In this document: piece by piece, positions 34,351 to 42,021 of the stretch
How the letters are laid out: each line of letters opens with the position of its first letter
Position numbering within the stretch: the stretch's first letter is position 1
Notes under the pieces: model-generated
Told to the model about the DNA's origin: nothing
Databases searched by the model: none
The model's input: the letters and a program-made list of their open reading frames with translations, nothing else
Translations under genes and position numbers: made by a program
Assembly (NCBI RefSeq): GCF_004345365.1
Contig: NZ_SLVF01000007.1
Location: forward strand, 310,001 to 374,000
Direction of reading: 5' to 3'
Source of the DNA: Kribbella sp. VKM Ac-2568
Lineage (GTDB): Bacteria > Actinomycetota > Actinomycetes > Propionibacteriales > Kribbellaceae
Length of the DNA stretch: 64,000 nt

Positions 34351-35358
34351 TCAGCCGGTGGGGTTTTCTTCGGCGTAGATGGAGGCGGCGTTGGACTTGT
34401 CGATCAGGCGGGTCTGGAGGGTCTGGGTCTTCTCGATCGTGCCGCAGTCGACCAGGATCTTCTTCGCCGCGGCGATCGCTTCCTTGCCGTTGGTCGGGTA
34501 GGTGAAGGTCGCACTCAGGCGGCCCTGCTCGACGGCCTTGATGCCGCCGGACGGGATCGGCAGCGCGTCGATGCCGATGAACTTCATCTCCTTCTCCCGG
34601 CCGACCGCCTTCGCCGCCAGGTACGCGCCCTCGGCCATCGGGTCGTTGTGCGCGTAGACCACGTCGATCTTCGGGTTGGCCTTGAGCAGCGCGTCCATCT
34701 GCGCCTGGCCTTTCTCGCGCAGCCAGTCGCCGCTGGCGGTGGCGATGATCTTGATCTTCGGGTTCGGCTTGATCCCGGCCGCGAAGCCCTGGTTGCGCTC
34801 GGCCTGCGGGGTGGCGCCGGCCAGGCCCTTGATCTCGACCACGTTGCCGCCGCTCGGCAGCAGCTTCTCGGCCACGAACTTGCCGGCCGCGGTACCGATC
34901 TCGACGTTGTCGCCACCGATGAAGCCGGTGTACGCGTCACCCTCGACCTTGCGGTCCAGCACGATCACCGGGATGCCCTTGTCGAAGGCCTTCTTCACCA
35001 CCGCGGTGAGCGGCTTGGCCTCGTTCGGGCTGATGATCAGCAGGTCGATCTGCTGGGTGAGGTAGTTCTCCACGTCGGCGACCTGCTTGGCGTTGTCCTG
35101 CGCCGCGTCGGCGAACTTCACATCGAACTGCGGCACGTCCTTGGCTGCCGCCTTGATGTCGTCGTCCATCCGCTGCCGGTAGGGCTCGGCGACGTTCGCC
35201 TGGCTCATCCCGATCGTGTACTTGCCGTCGGCACCCTTGCACTCCTTCGAACTGCCGGCCTGCGGCTCGGCCGAGGTTCGTTCACTGGTGGTTCCACAGC
35301 CGGCGAGTACCAGGGCGGCAACGGCCGCGGCGGCTAGCGGGGCTTTCAGGTTTCGCAT
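34351..35358 (-). CDS. Sugar ABC transporter substrate-binding lipoprotein (RbsB-type)
   Basis: Extracytoplasmic receptor of 335 residues in the peripla_BP_4/ribose-binding class. The signal ends in the lipobox LVLAGC. The two-domain binding fold shows YTIGMSQANVAEPYRQRM, DLLIISPNEAKPLTAVV, GIPVIVLDRKV, GFIGGDNVEIG, YAHNDPMAEGAYLAAKAVG and FIGIDALPIPSGGIKAV. It is the last gene of an importer operon (ATPase, permease, receptor). Ligand class is probably a pentose, hexose or polyol; no kinase or isomerase gene nearby narrows this. Confidence 0.93.
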   Translation of the reverse strand: MRNLKAPLAAAAVAALVLAGCGTTSERTSAEPQAGSSKECKGADGKYTIGMSQANVAEPYRQRMDDDIKAAAKDVPQFDVKFADAAQDNAKQVADVENYLTQQIDLLIISPNEAKPLTAVVKKAFDKGIPVIVLDRKVEGDAYTGFIGGDNVEIGTAAGKFVAEKLLPSGGNVVEIKGLAGATPQAERNQGFAAGIKPNPKIKIIATASGDWLREKGQAQMDALLKANPKIDVVYAHNDPMAEGAYLAAKAVGREKEMKFIGIDALPIPSGGIKAVEQGRLSATFTYPTNGKEAIAAAKKILVDCGTIEKTQTLQTRLIDKSNAASIYAEENPTG

Positions 35359-35383
35359 GTCGAGCCTTTCTCTGGGCGGAGCG

Positions 35384-36499
35384 TCACGAAGCGGGACGGA
35401 GCCGTTGCAGCGCGGCCGCGGCGACGATCACGAGTCCCTTGATCAGGAGCTGGATGTTGGAGTCGATGTTGTTGAGGGCGAGGATGTTGTTCAGTACTCC
35501 GAGCAGCAGCGCGCCGGCCACCGTGCCCGCGACGGATCCCCGGCCGCCGGCCAGGCTGGTCCCGCCGATCACCACCGCGGCGATCGCGTCGAGCTCGTAG
35601 CCGATGCCGTCGTTCGGGCTGCCCTGGTTCAGCTGGACCGCGTGCACGATGCCGGCCAGCGAGGCGAGCAGCCCGCAGATCGCGAACACCGCGATCTTGA
35701 CCCGGATCACGGGCACACCCGACAGACGAGCCGCCTTCTCGTTGCCGCCGACGGCGTACAGGTGTCTGGAGAAAGCGCTGACCCGGAGGAAGACGATGGC
35801 GGCGATCGCGACCACCGCGAAGATCAGCACCGGGATCGGGACCAGGCCGCCGAAGGTGCGTTCGCCCAGGATCGCGAACGAGTCCGGCGCCTCGTTCGGA
35901 CCGTTGCCATAGGCGATGGCCACGCCCTGGCCGTCGGACCAGATCCGGGCTAATCCTCTGGCTATCTGCAGGCCCGCCAACGTCACGATGAAGGACTGGA
36001 TCCCGATCATCGCCGTGGCCATGCCCTGCAGCGCGCCGAAGACCAGGCCGATCGCCAGCACCACGACGATCGACGGCAGGAAACCCCAGTCGTTCTCGAC
36101 CATCAGTACTGCGGAGCCGACCGCGGCCAGGCCGAGCACGGCGCCGACCGAGAGATCGATGCCGCCGATCAGGATCACGAACGTCATCCCGACGGCGATG
36201 ATGCCGATCTCGGAGACCGCGCGGACGACGTTGGCGAGGTTGTCCGCGCTGAGGAAGAGGATCTCGCCGTCGCGCCGGGGCGAGAAGATGATCGCCGCGA
36301 TGAACACCGCGAGCAGCCCGAACACACTCTGGAACCGGAACAGCGTCGCGACCACACCACCCGAGCTCTCGGCGACCGCCGTCGGCGCCTTCGCGGCGCT
36401 CACGGCCGTCGTCGTCCCCGCCGCCGTCGGCGGGACAGCTTCCGCCTGCCGGTCGGCGTCCGCCGGTGCCGTTGCCGATTTGTCCTGAGCGTTGGTCAC
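35384..36499 (-). CDS. Sugar ABC transporter permease (RbsC-type)
   Basis: A 371-residue permease of the BPD_transp_2 class with about ten helices. An unusual soluble, Ala/Thr-rich N-terminal extension of about 50 residues precedes TM1. Family blocks: GMTFVILIGGIDLSVGAVLG, QGMATAMIGIQSFIVTLAGL and GYELDAIAAVVIGGTSLAGGRG (split). The start is GTG 36497-36499, overlapping the ATPase stop (GTGA). It forms the channel of the importer with the downstream receptor. Confidence 0.93.
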   Translation of the reverse strand: MTNAQDKSATAPADADRQAEAVPPTAAGTTTAVSAAKAPTAVAESSGGVVATLFRFQSVFGLLAVFIAAIIFSPRRDGEILFLSADNLANVVRAVSEIGIIAVGMTFVILIGGIDLSVGAVLGLAAVGSAVLMVENDWGFLPSIVVVLAIGLVFGALQGMATAMIGIQSFIVTLAGLQIARGLARIWSDGQGVAIAYGNGPNEAPDSFAILGERTFGGLVPIPVLIFAVVAIAAIVFLRVSAFSRHLYAVGGNEKAARLSGVPVIRVKIAVFAICGLLASLAGIVHAVQLNQGSPNDGIGYELDAIAAVVIGGTSLAGGRGSVAGTVAGALLLGVLNNILALNNIDSNIQLLIKGLVIVAAAALQRLRPAS

Positions 36500-38070
36500 T
36501 GCGGTCCTCCGACCTCTTCGAACACGGCCCTGCCTTCGAATTCGGCACGGTCTCCCATAGCGGCAGCGAGCAGATCGCCTTCGCTCGAGTCGGCCGTACT
36601 GAACGACGCCACGTCGCGCCCGTCCCGCAGTACGACCACGCGGTCGCAGACACCGACCAGCTCCGGCAGCTCTGACGAAGCCAGCAGTACTCCGATGCCC
36701 TGCCCGGCCAGTTCGCCCAGCAGGCGGTAGATCTCGGACTTGGCGCCGATGTCGACGCCGCGGGTGGGCTCGTCGAGCAGCAGCAGCCGCGGTTCGGTCA
36801 GCAGCATCCGCCCGAACACGACCTTCTGCTGGTTCCCGCCCGACAGCGTCCCCACGTCGTCCTGCAGCCGGCCGAACTTCAGCCGCAGCCGATCGGCCAT
36901 CCGTACCGATGCCGCGCGCTCCATCCGCCGTGCGATCACCCCGAGCCGCCCGTACGACGGGAGGCTGGAGACGACGGTGTTCGCCAGAATCGAGTGGAAG
37001 AGCACGAGCCCCGAGGTGCGCCGGTCCTCCGGGACGAACCCGATCCCCTGGCTCAATGCGTGCCGCGGACTGCGAGGCTGGATCTCCTTGCCCTGCAGGA
37101 CGATTCGCCCGGAGCGTGACCCGCCCGGCGCAACGCCGTACAGGGTCTCGAGCAACTCCGTGCGGCCCGCGCCGAGCAGGCCGGCGAGGCCGACGATCTC
37201 GCCGGAGCGGACCGTCAGGGAGATGCCGTCGGGGTCGCGACGGCCGGGGCGGGGACGGCGTGGTTTGAGGACGAGGTTGTCGACGCGGAGGAGTTCGTCG
37301 CCGGCGGCCGCGTCGGGGGTGGTGAACATGGTCTGCACGGGGCGTCCGACCATCGCCTCGACCACCTCCGTGGTACTGAGCCTGCGCGGATCGAAGCTGG
37401 TCACGAACTGCCCGTTGCGCAGCACCGTCGCGCGGTCCGCGACCTGCGCGATCTCCTCCATCCGGTGCGAGATGTAGACGATGCCGACGCCGCCGCGGCG
37501 CAGTTCGCGGATCACCACGAAGAGGCGTTCGACCTCGGAGGTGGTGAGCGCGGAGGTCGGCTCGTCCATGATCAGCACGCGCGCGTCGAGCGAGATCGCC
37601 TTCGCGATGGTGACGAGTTGCTGCTCGCCGACGCGAAGCTCGCCGACCGGGCGGCGGGGGTCGAGGTCGACGCCGCTGCGTTCGAGCAGGGTGCGCGCCT
37701 CGCGTTCCATCCGGCGGCGGTCGACCGTCTTCCAGCGGGTGCGGAGCTCACGGCCGAGGAAGATGTTGTCCGCGACCGACAGCCCGGGAACCAGGTCGAG
37801 CTCCTGGTGGATCATCGCGATCCCGGCCGCCTGCGCGTCCGTCGGGCCGGCGAAGCTGACGTTCCGGCCGTTGATCTCGATCTGCCCGTCGTACTCCGTG
37901 ACGTCGCCGGACAGGATCTTCATCAGCGTGCTCTTGCCGGCGCCGTTCTCCCCCAGCAAGGCGTGCACCTCGCCCGCGCCCAGGGTGAAGTCGACCTCCC
38001 GGCAGGCCTGTACACCGCCGTACCGCTTGCCGATCCGGGACATCCGGACCAGGTCGGCGACCTCGGCCAT
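36496..38070 (-). CDS. Sugar ABC transporter ATPase, two-domain (RbsA-type)
   Basis: A 524-residue fused ATPase of the carbohydrate uptake CUT2 type. The first cassette has GENGAGKST (Walker A), VGEQQLVTIAKAI (signature) and LIMDEPTSAL (Walker B). The second cassette has a degenerate P-loop (GLLGAGRTELLETLYG), the signature LSGGNQQKVVFGRML and LLLDEPTRGVDIG. Such asymmetry is normal for RbsA. ATG 38068-38070 opens the operon, with GGAGGTGCC upstream. An operator-like GTAATCGATTTC lies 22-33 bp before it. Confidence 0.95.
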   Translation of the reverse strand: MAEVADLVRMSRIGKRYGGVQACREVDFTLGAGEVHALLGENGAGKSTLMKILSGDVTEYDGQIEINGRNVSFAGPTDAQAAGIAMIHQELDLVPGLSVADNIFLGRELRTRWKTVDRRRMEREARTLLERSGVDLDPRRPVGELRVGEQQLVTIAKAISLDARVLIMDEPTSALTTSEVERLFVVIRELRRGGVGIVYISHRMEEIAQVADRATVLRNGQFVTSFDPRRLSTTEVVEAMVGRPVQTMFTTPDAAAGDELLRVDNLVLKPRRPRPGRRDPDGISLTVRSGEIVGLAGLLGAGRTELLETLYGVAPGGSRSGRIVLQGKEIQPRSPRHALSQGIGFVPEDRRTSGLVLFHSILANTVVSSLPSYGRLGVIARRMERAASVRMADRLRLKFGRLQDDVGTLSGGNQQKVVFGRMLLTEPRLLLLDEPTRGVDIGAKSEIYRLLGELAGQGIGVLLASSELPELVGVCDRVVVLRDGRDVASFSTADSSEGDLLAAAMGDRAEFEGRAVFEEVGGPQ

Positions 38071-38091
38071 GGCACCTCCGCGATCGGGTGA

Positions 38092-38103
38092 GTAATCGAT
38101 TTC
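38092..38103. promoter_or_regulatory. LacI-type operator candidate before the importer operon
   Basis: GTAATCGATTTC contains the perfect palindrome AATCGATT (38094-38101) with the central CG typical of LacI-family sites, and resembles the site at 33234-33245. Confidence 0.45.
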
Positions 38104-38137
38104 CCGGACGCTAGACCCGAGCTCCTCAACCCGTCAA

Positions 38138-38160
38138 CCCCTTACCCCCACCCCACCCCC
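38138..38160 (-). other. G-quadruplex-capable tract
   Basis: On the minus strand four runs of four to five G separated by one to three bases (complement of CCCC 38138-38141, CCCCC 38145-38149, CCCC 38151-38154, CCCCC 38156-38160) meet the G4 pattern. It lies 68-90 bp upstream of the importer ATPase start. The rest of 38104-38312 shows no gene. Confidence 0.5.
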
Positions 38161-38312
38161 AACCGTGACCCCTTCACCACCCGCGCACCCCATCGCGAGA
38201 CCAGGGTCGCCGCAGCCCATCGAAGGGGTCGCGGACCGCCACCACTCACCAACCGCCGAACTGCCGCTCCAGGACCGGGCCGCCACGCGTGAGCCGAGCC
38301 CGACGGCACCGC

Positions 38313-39491
38313 TTACTGAGTGCCGGCGGTCCGGCCTTCGTCGAGCCAGGCTCTGACGGAGGTGTTGTGTTCGCCCAGGCGGGGTGGGGGGAGGTTGGTC
38401 CGGCGGGCGCCGGCGTGGGGGTTGTCGTCGAAGCGGAGGGGTGGGCCGGGGAGGTTGATGCGGCCGAGGGTTGGGTGGTCGACTTCGATGAGGAGGCCCT
38501 GGGAGAGGGTTTGGTCCCACTCGTAGACCTGTTGGAAGTCGCGGACCTTGCCTGAGGGGATTCCGGCCTCCGAGAGGCGAGCGAGCCAGACGTCGGCGGG
38601 AGCCCCGGCGAAGGCGGACTCGATGGCTGCGGTCAGGGCGTCGCGGTGGGCCACGCGAGAGGAGTTCGTGGCGAAGCGCTCGTCCAGGGGATCCAAGTCG
38701 ACGATGGGGGCGAAAGTGCGCCACTGGCCTTCGCTGCCGACGGCGACCTGGATGATGTCGTCGGTCGTGTGGTACATCCCGTACGGCGCGATCTGCGCGT
38801 GGTGGTTCCCCACGCGTTCGGGCAGTTCACCAGCCACCGTCCACTTCGTGCCGTGGAACGCGTGCACCCCGACCACCGACGCCAGCAGACTCGTGCGCAC
38901 CACGCGCCCCTTGCCGGTGATGCTCCGCTCATGGAGCGCGGCGAGCGCACCGTAAGCGCCGTACATGCCGGCCAGCAGATCAGCGATCGGTACTCCGGTC
39001 TTGGTGGGCTCGACCGCGCCGGTGATGCTCATCAGCCCGCCCTCGCCCTGGGCGATCTGGTCGTACCCCGCGCGTCCGCCCTCGGGTCCGTCGTGCCCGA
39101 ACCCGGTGATCGACAGGATCACCAGACTCGGGTTGAGCTCGTGCAGCCGCTCGACGGAGAACCCGAGCCGGTCGAGCACCCCGGGCCGGAAGTTCTCGAT
39201 CAGCACATCCGACTTGCGGACCAGCGCGGTCAGGAACTCCTTGCCCTCGGCCGATTTCAGGTCCGCGGTGACGGATTCCTTGTTCCGGTTGGCGGAGAGG
39301 AAGTACGTCGACTCCTGCTCGCCGTCAGGCCCGACGAACGGCGGCCCCCAGCCCCGGCTGTCGTCGCCACCGTCGGGTGACTCGACCTTGATCACCCGCG
39401 CCCCGAGGTCCCCCAGCATCATGGCGGCCTGCGGTCCCGCGAGCGCCCGGGTCAGGTCCACGACCACGACATCCGAAAGCAGATTCTGCAC
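38313..39491 (-). CDS. CaiB/BaiF (family III) CoA-transferase
   Basis: A 392-residue family III CoA-transferase that moves CoA between carboxylic acids. Signature blocks: VVVVDLTRALAGPQAAMMLGDLGARVIKVE (read as pieces), FLSANRNKESVTADLK, LIENFRPGVLDRLG, and the catalytic Asp144 in AGYDQIAQGEGG. Length is normal for formyl-CoA/carnitine-CoA transferase relatives. It stands alone, with no acyl-CoA dehydrogenase partner, so the acid is unknown. The importer operon follows 242 bp downstream on the same strand. Confidence 0.93.
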   Translation of the reverse strand: MQNLLSDVVVVDLTRALAGPQAAMMLGDLGARVIKVESPDGGDDSRGWGPPFVGPDGEQESTYFLSANRNKESVTADLKSAEGKEFLTALVRKSDVLIENFRPGVLDRLGFSVERLHELNPSLVILSITGFGHDGPEGGRAGYDQIAQGEGGLMSITGAVEPTKTGVPIADLLAGMYGAYGALAALHERSITGKGRVVRTSLLASVVGVHAFHGTKWTVAGELPERVGNHHAQIAPYGMYHTTDDIIQVAVGSEGQWRTFAPIVDLDPLDERFATNSSRVAHRDALTAAIESAFAGAPADVWLARLSEAGIPSGKVRDFQQVYEWDQTLSQGLLIEVDHPTLGRINLPGPPLRFDDNPHAGARRTNLPPPRLGEHNTSVRAWLDEGRTAGTQ

Positions 39492-39538
39492 CTCGCCACA
39501 CTAGGCGAGTGGCACCCCGATCGGCCGTGACGCGTTAC

Positions 39539-39982
39539 TCATTCCGACGAACCAACCGCGGCGGCATACCGGGTGGTGATAGCGGACCACGCATGGCCCG
39601 TGCGTTCCCGGCGGGTGGACGCGGCCGGTTCGCCGAGCTTGTCCCAGCCGGTCTGTTCCAGTCGTACTACGGTGCCGTACGGGTGCGGGGTGAACGTGAG
39701 TTCCACCTCGGTGGCTTCGCTCGGGTCGAAGAAGAGGTGCCAGCGGAAGCGCAGGCGCCCGGGTGGTTCCCAGTCGAGGATCTCGCCCCAGAGGTGTTCG
39801 TCGCCCGCGGGTGAGGTCTCGAAGATCCGGCCGCCCGGGCGTGGTTCGAAGGTGATCGCGTCGGGGTTGCCGCTGACCGTGTGGCTCGGCGGCCACCAGG
39901 TCGCGCACCGTCCGGTCCACACGTCGAACGCGTGCGTCACCGGCGCCGCGACCTCGAACTCGACCACCAGCGGCTCGATCAT
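39539..39982 (-). CDS. SRPBCC (AHSA1-like) domain protein
   Basis: A 147-residue START-like/AHSA1 protein with the helix-grip pattern VEFEVAAPVTHAFDVWTG, TFEPRPGGRIFE, EILDWEPPGRLRFRWHLFFD and TGWDKLG. Its ATG (39980-39982) overlaps the ArsR stop (ATGA), so the two are co-translated. ArsR/SRPBCC pairs of this kind are common in actinobacteria, but the ligand bound in the cavity is unknown. Confidence 0.92.
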   Translation of the reverse strand: MIEPLVVEFEVAAPVTHAFDVWTGRCATWWPPSHTVSGNPDAITFEPRPGGRIFETSPAGDEHLWGEILDWEPPGRLRFRWHLFFDPSEATEVELTFTPHPYGTVVRLEQTGWDKLGEPAASTRRERTGHAWSAITTRYAAAVGSSE

Positions 39983-40395
39983 GTGCCCCCTCCCCCGGAC
40001 CCGCGGCGATCGACCCCGGAGCCGTGGTGATCGCGGGGTTCGGTGTTCTCGGCGACGATACGGAAGCGGGTGGACGCGGCACCCCAGACCTCGGCGAAGT
40101 AGTCGCGGATCGCTTCCACCCCGGCGGCTCTGAGTTGGTACACACGTCGAGTACCGTCCGGCTCGTCGTCGACCAGGCCGGCCTCCTTGAGCAGCCGGAG
40201 ATGCCGCGACACCGCCGGGCGGCTGATCGGCAACCGCTCGGCGATCTGCTGCACCGACAACGCACCGCTCCCCAGGATCTCCACGATCGCCCGCCGGTTC
40301 GCATCCCCGAGCGCCTCCAGCGCACGCCCGCCCTCGGCCGGTACGGCGGCCCCTCCCGCACGGTCGGCCGGCGATCGACTGGCTGGCTCCGACAT
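39979..40395 (-). CDS. ArsR-family winged-helix regulator
   Basis: A 138-residue regulator with winged helix ALEALGDANRRAIVEILGSG, LSVQQIAERLPISRPAVSRHLRLLKEAGLV (two blocks) and wing EPDGTRRVYQL. No metal-binding cysteine motif (ELCVCDL) is present, which fits the ArsR/SRPBCC group rather than metal sensors. A palindrome at 40433-40455 lies upstream, between it and the divergent gene at 40486, and is a likely autoregulatory site. Confidence 0.92.
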   Translation of the reverse strand: MSEPASRSPADRAGGAAVPAEGGRALEALGDANRRAIVEILGSGALSVQQIAERLPISRPAVSRHLRLLKEAGLVDDEPDGTRRVYQLRAAGVEAIRDYFAEVWGAASTRFRIVAENTEPRDHHGSGVDRRGSGGGGT

Positions 40396-40432
40396 CGTCC
40401 CGACCCCTCTCCGACCCTGCCGAACTCGGTAA

Positions 40433-40455
40433 CTTCGGTGTTACGGTAACCGAAG
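40433..40455. promoter_or_regulatory. Operator candidate of the ArsR-type regulator
   Basis: CTTCGGT (40433-40439) and ACCGAAG (40449-40455) form a 7-bp inverted repeat; an overlapping pair GTAAC (40429-40433) and GTTAC (40440-40444) is nested with it. The site sits in the 90-bp divergent region. Confidence 0.55.
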
Positions 40456-40485
40456 GTTGACGGACAACCAAGGGAGGGAACGGCG

Positions 40486-40896
40486 ATGGCCTTCACCGGG
40501 TCGGGGACGAAAGAGGACCCCTGGACAGTGAGTACGCCGCCGGGCGGCTCGCAGTACCAGGTGTATCGGGACGAGACGGCGGATCCGCCGGCGTTGATGT
40601 GCCAGGTGGGGAGCACCAAGCTGAGCTACCAGTTGCGGTGCATCGACGACCTGCACGAGATGCTCAAGGGGTACGGGGACTGGATGCCGCTGGGGAACGC
40701 GGACGAGCAGAAGCCTGCCGCGCCCGGGACCGTCGAGGCTTGGGCTCGCGCCGACGACAACCCGGTCGGCGGATGGTACGGGCTCAAGAAGGGCTTCCGC
40801 GGCCGGTTCGCCAACTACGTGCCACCGGTGCTCGAGGCACTCGGTCTCGCCGAGGTCGAGCACAACGCCCGCAACAACCGCATGCGCGCGATCTAG
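40486..40896 (+). CDS. Conserved small protein, function unknown
   Basis: A 136-residue soluble protein with strongly patterned sequence: GTKEDPWTVSTPPGGSQYQV, SYQLRCIDDLHEML, DWMPLGNADEQKPA, NPVGGWYGLKKGFRGRFANY and EVEHNARNNRMRAI. I believe this is a widespread actinobacterial family, but I know no function. ATG 40486 has GGGAGGGAA upstream. It diverges from the ArsR/SRPBCC pair, so it may share its control. Confidence 0.82.
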   Translation: MAFTGSGTKEDPWTVSTPPGGSQYQVYRDETADPPALMCQVGSTKLSYQLRCIDDLHEMLKGYGDWMPLGNADEQKPAAPGTVEAWARADDNPVGGWYGLKKGFRGRFANYVPPVLEALGLAEVEHNARNNRMRAI

Positions 40897-40923
40897 GCCA
40901 ACCCCCGCAACCCCGCGACCGCA

Positions 40924-41003
40924 GTACGGCGTACCTGGGAGGGGCCGGTACGGCGTGCCCAGGCCGCGGTACGGCGTACCTAGGCGGCGGCGGTACGGCG
41001 TAC
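40924..41003. repeat. Four near-tandem GTACGGCGTAC palindromes
   Basis: The 11-bp palindrome GTACGGCGTAC occurs at 40924, 40948 (one mismatch), 40969 and 40993, with spacings of 24, 21 and 24 bp. The first three lie in the gap between convergent genes; the fourth falls in the last codons of the hydrolase gene. It may act as a terminator-like or protein-binding array. Confidence 0.6.
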
Positions 41004-41951
41004 CAGGGAGGCGAGGCGCTGCGTCACATCCCGGGGCCGCTCCTGCATGAGCATGTGCCCGGCGCCCGGGTACATCCACAGCCGTGCCGACGGTAGTTCG
41101 TGCGCCATCCGGTTGCCGTGCCGCGGCGGCAACAGCCGGTCCCGCGTGCCGTGCATGATCTCCACCGGTATCCCGTCGAGCGCCTTCAACGCATGCCCGA
41201 GCTCATGGCGGGTGATCGCCTCGAAGAACCCGCTGAAGGACCGCCCGGGCGTGTGCGCCAGATCCGCCATCAGGATGTCCACCTCGGCCGGATCCGCCTT
41301 CTTGCCGAACACCAGTTGCCGTACTGCGGGCCGTCGCATCCGCGTCGACGCCAACTCCACCCAGGCGGCCCGTTGAGCCCGTACAGCAGCTTCGGACTGC
41401 CGAGTGGCCCGACGCAGAGCACGGCGCTCGATACGTTCGCCTGCAAGGTTCATCGCCCGCGGCGCGACCGCCGCCGCGGCACCGTCGAACCGCGCGGGCA
41501 GCCCGAACGCGCGCGAGGAGATCTGCCCGCACGACGTACTCACCAGCGCCGCACCGGCGATCCGCGAGCCGAACAACTCCGGGTGCTGGTCCGCCAGCGC
41601 CATCAAGGTCATCCCGCCCATCGAGTGGCCTGCGTAGACGACCGGCCCGTCCCCGACGACCTCGTCGAGCACGGTGACGAGATCATCGGCCAGCTGCTCG
41701 ATCCGGGTGGTCCCAGCCGGTGCGGCATCGGACCGCCCGTGCCCGCGGTGGTCGTAGGCGACGACGCGTACTGCGGACGAGCCGAGCACCCGCGGCAACC
41801 CGTCGAGCTGGTGGTGCCAGCTCCGGGTCGAACACGTCCAGCCGTGCGCGAGAACCACGGTCACCGGCGCATCCGCCGACCCACTGGTCTCCACGTGCAA
41901 CCGCACGCCGTCCGGAGTCACCACCCCGGCACGGTCCGCCTGAATCGTCAT
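40980..41951 (-). CDS. Alpha/beta hydrolase
   Basis: A 323-residue alpha/beta hydrolase fold protein. The oxyanion block LAHGWTCSTRSW, the DHRGHGRSD motif, the nucleophile elbow GHSMGG (Ser110), a late acid in MHGTRDRLLPP and the histidine in GAGHMLMQERP complete the triad. No signal peptide. Its C-terminal codons overlap the palindrome array at 40924-41003. Substrate unknown; ester or lactone hydrolysis is inferred from fold. It lies 70 bp downstream of a large membrane protein gene on the same strand and could be co-transcribed. Confidence 0.9.
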   Translation of the reverse strand: MTIQADRAGVVTPDGVRLHVETSGSADAPVTVVLAHGWTCSTRSWHHQLDGLPRVLGSSAVRVVAYDHRGHGRSDAAPAGTTRIEQLADDLVTVLDEVVGDGPVVYAGHSMGGMTLMALADQHPELFGSRIAGAALVSTSCGQISSRAFGLPARFDGAAAAVAPRAMNLAGERIERRALRRATRQSEAAVRAQRAAWVELASTRMRRPAVRQLVFGKKADPAEVDILMADLAHTPGRSFSGFFEAITRHELGHALKALDGIPVEIMHGTRDRLLPPRHGNRMAHELPSARLWMYPGAGHMLMQERPRDVTQRLASLVRRTAAA

Positions 41952-42021
41952 ATCTTCCCCAGTTTGTCAGTCCACTCGCCCAGTCCACCCTCGCGCCGCT
42001 GCTGCTTGGTCCGCAAGCCGG

